Shown here: one piece after another, positions 59,021 through 64,000 of the stretch | Layout of the letters: each line of letters opens with the position of its first letter | Position numbering within the stretch: position 1 is the first letter of the stretch | Source: JAGLQA01 sp023135565 | GTDB taxonomy: Bacteria > Acidobacteriota > Aminicenantia > UBA2199 | Direction of reading: 5' to 3' | Length of the DNA stretch: 64,000 nucleotides | Assembly: GCA_030639305.1 (NCBI GenBank) | Contig: DAOWCY010000006.1 | Coordinates: 1-64,000 of the forward strand | Notes under the pieces: generated by a model | What the model was told of the DNA's origin: nothing | Seen by the model: only the letters and a program-made list of their open reading frames with translations | The model's database searches: none | Position numbers and translations under genes: made by a program

Positions 59021-62000
59021 TCATTGATTATTGTTCAGGCGCTGTAGTTGTGTGTGGGCGTCTTCTATTTCGATTTGGCCGGGGTCTGCTTTTTCCCACA
59101 AACGGAGGAATTCTTTATAATTTTCCAGCGCCTCTTTTTCCCGGCCTAATTCTTGATAGATTTTCCCCAGGTAATAGAAACTCTTAACATAGACGTCCCC
59201 GAAATAGAACCGCCCTAAAGTTAAAGCCGTTATCTTATCGAATTGCCGGCCGGCCTTTTCCCAGGAACCCTTTTTATAATATGTGAGAGCCAGTTCAAAC
59301 AAGCACATAGCCTGCTGGTTTGAAAAAAAACTCTCCTTATACTCATGAGGGCCGTATGACAGCGCCTTTTTCAAATAGGAAACCGCCCGGTCGAAGTTTT
59401 TGTTTTCTCTTTCGAGCCTACTTTTAGCAAGATAATAATACCTGTAATCTTTTTTGAAGGGGCTTTTTTTGCAGTTGCCTTCTAATTCTTTGATCGTTTT
59501 TCCGGCTTCCCGGTTTTGCCCTAATTTAAGATACGCCAGGGCTTCGTAGAAAAGTTTTCTGCCCAGGAAGTAAACGGGCCAAGGCGTTTCATCTAACTTT
59601 ATATAATTTTTTATGGCCGCCAGCGCCCGGTGCGGTTTACCCAACCTTAAATAGAGATGAACCAATTCGTATGCAGTGAGCAGTTTATCTTCTTTGTCTT
59701 TCATCCCGGCAAAATTTTCTTTTAGGAGCTTAATGGATTCAGCAAACCTGCCCTGGTGCAGGTACAGGAGTCTCAGGTTTCTAATTCTATCGGAATAATA
59801 TCTTTCATCTTTTTCGTCCCGCGGCATATTTTTAAATTCTTGTTCGGCTTTTTCTAAATCTCCGCGGTATAGATAAATTTTCCCTTTATTGAATTTGAAA
59901 ATCGCAAGTTTGTTATCTTCCGCGGCGATCTTTTCATTCACTTCCCAGGCCAGGAGGAAAGCTTTTTTGATAAGATGTATGTCGAATACTAAACCGTACA
60001 GCATCGGCCTTATTTTCCCCGGGAAGTTACGGTGGTAATTTTTCTCCACTGCCACTGCTTTATCGTACCTCCCTTCCGCCATGTAAGTCCAGGTAAGGAA
60101 TATATAGGGCATCTGTTCATCGTTGATCCCGTCTGCTGCCCGTTCTAAATATGGAAGCGCACGCCGCCAATCTTGCAGTAACGTAAGCAGCCCTCCAAAG
60201 TGGGTGTTGGCTTCATAATTACCGGGATATATTTTTAGAAGTTTTTTAAAAGACGAGACCGCTTTTTTAAAGGTTTCTTCAGCGTTGCTGAAAAAACCTG
60301 CTTCCAGCAGTAATCTTTTTTTTGCAGATAAATGCTGCCTGTACTGCATGGCTTTATCGTAATATTTTTTCTTTTGGTCCTCTTTTTGCAGTACAGCATA
60401 TGCCAGGGCTATCTCTTTATAAACTAAGGCATAACCGGGATCCAATTCAATGGCTTCCTTGAACAAAAGAATACTTTCTTCATATTTTTCTTCGTTGAAT
60501 TTCAGTTTGCCCGCACTGTATCGTTCTAATGCCTCGCGAGAAGAAGTGGTAATGGTTTCGATGTTTTCGTCCACATCCGCTTCAAGTTTATCATGGGGGA
60601 TATTGAAGGCTGCTTTGATATCCGGGGTCAAACTGTCTACAATGGAAAATATCGCTTCCTCCTCCTTCATGTCTTCTGTGAAAGTAGAGAGATTTTCCCC
60701 ACTCCGCGGATTCAGAATTCTTACGGTGACTCGCATCTTGCCCCCGGAAGTCATATAGCTGCCGATTAAAAAGTAATCGATATTTTCTTCCGAAGTAATT
60801 TTTTTATATACTTCAGTGGTGTAGGGGCTGCCTATTTTATGTTTTATTTTACCGAATATGTCGAGCAGGCGGTTCTCCGGCAGCACCCAAAAAAATTTGG
60901 ATTGTTCCAGGTCTGTTGTCAATAGGTGAAAAAAAGTAAACTCCAGGTTGTTTTGGAGTGGTTGTCCGGTTAGTTCCGTGAAAGGCAGCACTGCCACCCG
61001 TATCTTTTTTGGGGGAAAGATTTCTTCTTCTTTTAAAAGTTCCGCTAACTTGAATGCCCCAAATAAAGCCAATAGAATAAATATAAATATGGCAGTTAGG
61101 CGGGGCAGCCGGTTCTGTTTAAACCGCTGCAGGAAAGGGCCTTTAAAGATGGCGCTGGAATCCATATCCACCAGCAGGTCTGTAATACATTGGTAGCGGT
61201 ACTTTCTTTTTTTCTCCAGGCATTTTTTCACGATATTTTTAAGGTAAGTGGGAATTTTTTTCCCCGGTTTATCAGGGAAAACCGGTTTGGCTCTTAAATG
61301 TTTATGCAGGTAGCCGAGATCTGTTTCGGACACAAAGGGATGCTCTCCGGTTATCATTTCGAATATGATGATGCCCAACATATAGATGTCCACACGGTTG
61401 TCTACTTTCTCTCCCAACCACTGCTCCGGAGCGATATAGCGGGGGGTGCCGACCAACGCCCCGGAATGAGTGATACCTGTGCTGTCAGCCGATTTTGCCA
61501 GGCCGAAATCGGTGATATATACATTGTTTCCCTTATCGATCATAATATTGTTGGGGTTTAAATCGCGGTGTACTATTCCCTTCTTATGAGCCGCCAGCAG
61601 CCCCATACAGATTTGTTTTAAGATAGCTTTTGTTTTCTCGATAGGCAGCGGGCCTGATTCGGCCAGCATATCTTTTAGACTTATTCCTTCGATATACTGC
61701 ATGGAGATAAACTTCACTTCCCCCACTTCGCCGAAATCATAGATGCGCACCACATTTTCGTGGGCGATTTCCCTGGCCAGCCGTATCTCCTCTTTAAACC
61801 GGCTTATCATCCGCTGGTCCGTAAGGAATTCAGGCTTGATGGTTTTTAATGCCGCGGTGGTATTTAAAACTTTGTCTTCGGCTTTGTAGACTATCCCCAT
61901 GCCGCCTCTGCCGAGTTCCTCGATTATCTTATAGCGGCTGCCGAAATCATCGCCCGGGGAAAATATAAAGGGGTTGTCTTCGCTAAAGTCTTTAGTAGTT

Positions 62001-62101
62001 TCCGCCGGGTGGTTAGCTTTTTTGTCCCGCAGGGAACTGCCGCACTTATGGCAGTAAAAATTATCGGCAGGGACTTCGGTTTTACATTTCGGACAATTCA
62101 T
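59021..62101 (-). CDS. Zinc-ribbon Ser/Thr protein kinase with TM, TolB-like and TPR domains
   Basis: 1026 residues. N-terminal zinc ribbon (CPKC and CHKC) is followed by the kinase (about 55-315): Gly loop LGRGGMGIVYKAED, catalytic Lys in AALKTI, HRDLNPNNIMID (the canonical Lys after HRDL is Asn), DFGLAKSADS and APEQWLG. A transmembrane helix (IFIFILLALFGAFKLAEL, about 345-362) follows, then a TolB-like region (IRVAVLPFTELTGQPLQNNL) and many TPR units to the end. It is predicted to sit in the inner membrane with the kinase in the cytosol. Target unknown. Confidence 0.88.
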   Translation of the reverse strand: MNCPKCKTEVPADNFYCHKCGSSLRDKKANHPAETTKDFSEDNPFIFSPGDDFGSRYKIIEELGRGGMGIVYKAEDKVLNTTAALKTIKPEFLTDQRMISRFKEEIRLAREIAHENVVRIYDFGEVGEVKFISMQYIEGISLKDMLAESGPLPIEKTKAILKQICMGLLAAHKKGIVHRDLNPNNIMIDKGNNVYITDFGLAKSADSTGITHSGALVGTPRYIAPEQWLGEKVDNRVDIYMLGIIIFEMITGEHPFVSETDLGYLHKHLRAKPVFPDKPGKKIPTYLKNIVKKCLEKKRKYRYQCITDLLVDMDSSAIFKGPFLQRFKQNRLPRLTAIFIFILLALFGAFKLAELLKEEEIFPPKKIRVAVLPFTELTGQPLQNNLEFTFFHLLTTDLEQSKFFWVLPENRLLDIFGKIKHKIGSPYTTEVYKKITSEENIDYFLIGSYMTSGGKMRVTVRILNPRSGENLSTFTEDMKEEEAIFSIVDSLTPDIKAAFNIPHDKLEADVDENIETITTSSREALERYSAGKLKFNEEKYEESILLFKEAIELDPGYALVYKEIALAYAVLQKEDQKKKYYDKAMQYRQHLSAKKRLLLEAGFFSNAEETFKKAVSSFKKLLKIYPGNYEANTHFGGLLTLLQDWRRALPYLERAADGINDEQMPYIFLTWTYMAEGRYDKAVAVEKNYHRNFPGKIRPMLYGLVFDIHLIKKAFLLAWEVNEKIAAEDNKLAIFKFNKGKIYLYRGDLEKAEQEFKNMPRDEKDERYYSDRIRNLRLLYLHQGRFAESIKLLKENFAGMKDKEDKLLTAYELVHLYLRLGKPHRALAAIKNYIKLDETPWPVYFLGRKLFYEALAYLKLGQNREAGKTIKELEGNCKKSPFKKDYRYYYLAKSRLERENKNFDRAVSYLKKALSYGPHEYKESFFSNQQAMCLFELALTYYKKGSWEKAGRQFDKITALTLGRFYFGDVYVKSFYYLGKIYQELGREKEALENYKEFLRLWEKADPGQIEIEDAHTQLQRLNNNQ

Positions 62102-62149
62102 GTTTAGTTATAAGCTCGGTGTGCTGAAGAATTTTTCAACATCTATAAC

Positions 62150-62179
62150 ATTATATCATAGTGCAGCCGTTGGTTGCAA
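62150..62179 (-). promoter_or_regulatory. Promoter of the Ser/Thr kinase gene
   Basis: On the minus strand TTGCAA (62174-62179), 18 bases, TATAAT (62150-62155), about 45 bases ahead of the ATG. Confidence 0.5.
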
Positions 62180-62225
62180 ATAAAAAAATCGTAACTATTC
62201 AGTTCTGTAAAAAATTAAAACAGAC

Positions 62226-62285
62226 TTGCCTCCGGCGGCCCTGCCGGGGGCCAAATTTTTGAAAAAGTTTGAACAAAACTTTTGT
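62226..62285 (-). repeat. Dispersed modular repeat, truncated core copy
   Basis: GCCTCCGGCGGCC, CTGCCGGGGGCCAAA, TTTTGAAAAAGTTTGAAC and AAAACTTTTG. Confidence 0.8.
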
Positions 62286-62437
62286 TTAAAAAAGCGAAAA
62301 ACCCCCTATAAAAGCTTTGAATTTTTCTTTTTCCAAAACTGAACACTTACAAAAAATCGTAACGATTCAATTTTGGAGAAATCGATATCTACGCAGTTCA
62401 TATTCCGCTCACGTCCCTATCTCCAAAGTTTTTTTTT

Positions 62438-62516
62438 TCACACTGCGAGTATTGGATTCCCCGGCTGCTGCTGTTTTTGCCGCGGAGCGGTTTATAGGGT
62501 GCCCGCGCCGCGGGCT
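62438..62516 (-). repeat. GGGGAATCCAATAC-type repeat, inverted copy
   Basis: On the minus strand GCCCGCGGCGCGGGCACCC, TATAAACCGCTCCGCGGC, AAAAACAGCAGCAGCC and GGGGAATCC, the same order as 35721-35835 and the intragenic 40067-40153. Confidence 0.75.
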
Positions 62517-62545
62517 TTTACAGGATAATAATATAATGGTATAAT
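62517..62545 (+). promoter_or_regulatory. Nitroreductase promoter
   Basis: TTTACA (62517-62522), 17 bases, TATAAT (62540-62545). The -35 box lies at the edge of a repeat. Confidence 0.55.
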
Positions 62546-62550
62546 GTTTT

Positions 62551-62612
62551 TTCAAGAGCGGACGGCGTCCGCAGCTTATGAGGGGCCTGGGCGGGCGGCG
62601 TCCGCACCCCCG
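62551..62612 (-). repeat. Second dispersed repeat family, 3' half copy (inverted)
   Basis: On the minus strand CAGGCCCCTCATAAG, then GCGGACGCCGTCCGCTC and TTGAAAAAAC, matching the end of 4418-4521. A second GGACGCCGCCCGC palindrome adjoins it. Confidence 0.7.
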
Positions 62613-62651
62613 TGCCACGGGCCTGCTCGCCGAAGTTAGGAGAAGTAAATT

Positions 62652-63188
62652 ATGAAATTTATCGAATTAGTAAAAAAAAGAGAAAGCACCCGCGGTTATT
62701 CATCCCGGCCCGTGCCCCGGGAGATCATCGACCAATGTTTAGAAGCAGCCCGGTTAGCGCCCTCCGCCTGTAATTCGCAGCCCTGGTCTTTTATTGTTTT
62801 AGACGATGAAGAGACGAAGAATCGAGTAGTAGAAAAGTCCCTGACCGGTATTTACCGCATGAATAATTTTGTCAAAGAAGCCCCCGTACTTATCGTTGTT
62901 GTCACTGAACGCTCAACATATATTGCCCGGATGGGCGGCATGTTAAGACATGTAAAGTACAACCTGATAGATATCGGCATCGCCTGCGATCACCTGACGC
63001 TGCAGGCCGAAGATTTGGGATTGGGCACCTGCTGGCTCGGATGGTTCGATGAGAAAGCAGTCAAAAAAGTACTCAACCTACCTCAAAAAACCAGGATCGA
63101 CGTCATGATTTCTTTAGGTTATCCTGAGGAAGGCGAGGTGAGAAAGAAGCTGCGCAAACCATTGGACAAAGTAAGAAAGTACTATTAG
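62652..63188 (+). CDS. Nitroreductase family protein
   Basis: 178 residues. FIELVKKRESTRGYSSRPVP is the FMN-phosphate-binding start, EAARLAPSACNSQPWSFIV the second conserved block, and LGLGTCWLGWFDEKAVKKVL the third. Members reduce nitro compounds, quinones or flavins with NAD(P)H and bind FMN in a homodimer. TTAGGAG precedes the ATG. The stop TAG directly precedes the hairpin GCCCACCACGTGGGC of a repeat. Confidence 0.92.
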   Translation: MKFIELVKKRESTRGYSSRPVPREIIDQCLEAARLAPSACNSQPWSFIVLDDEETKNRVVEKSLTGIYRMNNFVKEAPVLIVVVTERSTYIARMGGMLRHVKYNLIDIGIACDHLTLQAEDLGLGTCWLGWFDEKAVKKVLNLPQKTRIDVMISLGYPEEGEVRKKLRKPLDKVRKYY

Positions 63189-63325
63189 GCCCACCACGTG
63201 GGCAGGGTATAAGCTGCTTCGCAGCAGGGGCAGCGGGTGAGCGCTTTTGATTTTCACTCATAAAAAGTTTTTTGGGGGTCCAGGGGGCAATTTTACAAAA
63301 ACGCCCCCTGGCCGCCGGAGGCAAG
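63186..63325 (+). repeat. Dispersed repeat with GGTCCAGGGGG module
   Basis: Begins at the nitroreductase stop: GCCCACCACGTGGGC, AAGCTGCTTCGCAGCAG, GGTGAGCGCTTTTGATT, AAAAAGTTTTTTGGGGGTC, CAGGGGGCAATTTTAC and GCCCCCTGGCCGCCGGAGGC. Its 3' half equals the intragenic insert at 41161-41247. Confidence 0.85.
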
Positions 63326-63338
63326 GCTCGATTTTCTC

Positions 63339-63367
63339 TTGAGGGCCGCCGTTATTCATGATATAAT
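63339..63367 (+). promoter_or_regulatory. mutL promoter, predicted leaderless
   Basis: TTGAGG (63339-63344), 17 bases, TATAAT (63362-63367). The initiating GTG is at 63373, at the expected transcription start, so no room remains for a Shine-Dalgarno. Confidence 0.6.
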
Positions 63368-63372
63368 AATTT

Positions 63373-64000
63373 GTGGGAAAAATAAAAGAATTAGAAGCTG
63401 AAGTATTCCGTAAGATCGCTGCCGGGGAGGTAGTGGAACGTCCCCTCTCCGCGGTCAAGGAATTGGTGGAAAATTCCATAGACGCCGGGGCCGGTGAGAT
63501 CAAAGTCGAAGTCCGCGACGGCGGCAAAAGATTTATCAAAGTTACCGACAACGGCGACGGCTTCGAACCCGACGATATCGAAAAAGCCTTCAAAAGACAC
63601 TCTACTTCGAAATTAAACCGGTTAGAGGATTTTAACAGTCTCGACACCCTGGGGTTCCGTGGTGAAGCGCTGCCCTCGATTTTGGAAGTCTCGAAAATCC
63701 TCTTGAAGACTTCTTCTAATACTGAAGGAAAGGGCACCTTTTGTACTTTTGAGGAGGGCAAATTAGTCGAACGGGAGGAAATCGCTTTTAATAAAGGCGC
63801 AGCCATCGAAATCCAGGACCTTTTTTATAATTTCCCCGTCAGGAAAAAATTTTTAAAAAGCGAAAGGAGCGAATTAAACCAGGTTATCGCTTTTCTCGAG
63901 CAGACTGCCCTGTCTAACTTTCACATCGCCTTTTCTTTGAGCAATAATGACCGGCTAATCTTTTTTTACAATAAAGCCGCCACTTTGAAAGAGAGAATCT
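63373..64000 (+). CDS. mutL: DNA mismatch repair protein MutL (5' part)
   Basis: The first 209 codons of MutL, cut by the window end. MutL is the ATP-dependent matchmaker of mismatch repair. Codons read VFRKIAAGEVVERPLSAVKE, LVENSIDAGA, VTDNGDGF, KRHSTSKL and LDTLGFRGEALPSI, all GHKL/MutL signatures (the usual GFRGEALASI here has Pro). The start is a GTG at 63373, giving MGKIKELEAEV, which fits the family N-terminus. A predicted -10 box six bases upstream suggests a leaderless message. Confidence 0.95.
   Translation, partial: MGKIKELEAEVFRKIAAGEVVERPLSAVKELVENSIDAGAGEIKVEVRDGGKRFIKVTDNGDGFEPDDIEKAFKRHSTSKLNRLEDFNSLDTLGFRGEALPSILEVSKILLKTSSNTEGKGTFCTFEEGKLVEREEIAFNKGAAIEIQDLFYNFPVRKKFLKSERSELNQVIAFLEQTALSNFHIAFSLSNNDRLIFFYNKAATLKERI

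Overview
The window looks like chromosomal DNA from an uncultured bacterium. An Acidobacteriota/Aminicenantes-like lineage is my best guess, with low to moderate confidence. The guess rests on an Hfq-like protein of the enlarged acidobacterial type, an EF-G2-type elongation factor, zinc-ribbon Ser/Thr kinase-TPR and zinc-ribbon thioredoxin proteins, Rex, many STAND/AAA ATPases and a very large load of dispersed palindromic repeats. No rRNA or tRNA gene, CRISPR array, transposase or prophage was seen.

Layout. 1-6.2 kb: a 3' remnant of a PbpC-type penicillin-binding protein, a YdjM-like membrane protein, a large secreted lamin-tail/GEVED protein, then pdxA and an Hfq-like gene. 6.5-10.5 kb: a two-gene AAA/STAND ATPase operon behind a promoter that carries an 18-bp perfect palindrome. 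11-18.3 kb: mnmG, a PilZ protein and the operon yceD-rpmF-plsX-fabG-acpP-fabF, which lacks fabH and fabD at this site. 18.4-23.7 kb: an intracellular signalling operon with four tandem SpoIIAA/DUF7793-like paralogues, a soluble PAS histidine kinase, a double-receiver protein and a receiver-HisKA_2 kinase hybrid. 23.8-28.4 kb: a tethered thioredoxin, thiD, a SAM hydroxide adenosyltransferase homologue and a RloA/RloB (AbiL-like) defence pair whose rloB is frameshifted. 28.6-33.5 kb: EF-G2, a metallo-hydrolase coupled to a LolD-like ATPase, and a ParE/RelE toxin-antitoxin pair. 33.5-45.9 kb: glycosyltransferases, a legumain-like secreted protease, PilN/PilO-like genes, and a cluster of GT-C glycosyltransferase, methyltransferase, B12 radical SAM and FAD oxidoreductase, ending in an AAA_14/DUF4143 ATPase. 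46-50 kb: a STAND-TPR protein and eroded toxin-antitoxin loci. 50.2-56 kb: a giant membrane-anchored protein and rex-corC. 56-59 kb: a small peptide gene followed by a B12-binding radical SAM gene and a SPASM radical SAM gene, which I read as a candidate new RiPP (ribosomally made, modified peptide) pathway. 59-64 kb: a Ser/Thr kinase-TPR protein, a nitroreductase and the start of mutL.

Two observations stand out. First, a modular family of GC-rich/AT-rich palindromic repeats fills almost every gap. It abuts or supplies the stop codons of about ten genes, and it is inserted in frame inside two adjacent coding genes, much as Rickettsia palindromic elements are. Second, the peptide plus two radical SAM cassette at 56-59 kb has the architecture of a RiPP locus with no family I recognise. 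Several smaller repeat families (inverted pairs, MITE-like elements) and eroded toxin-antitoxin or defence genes show an actively rearranging genome.
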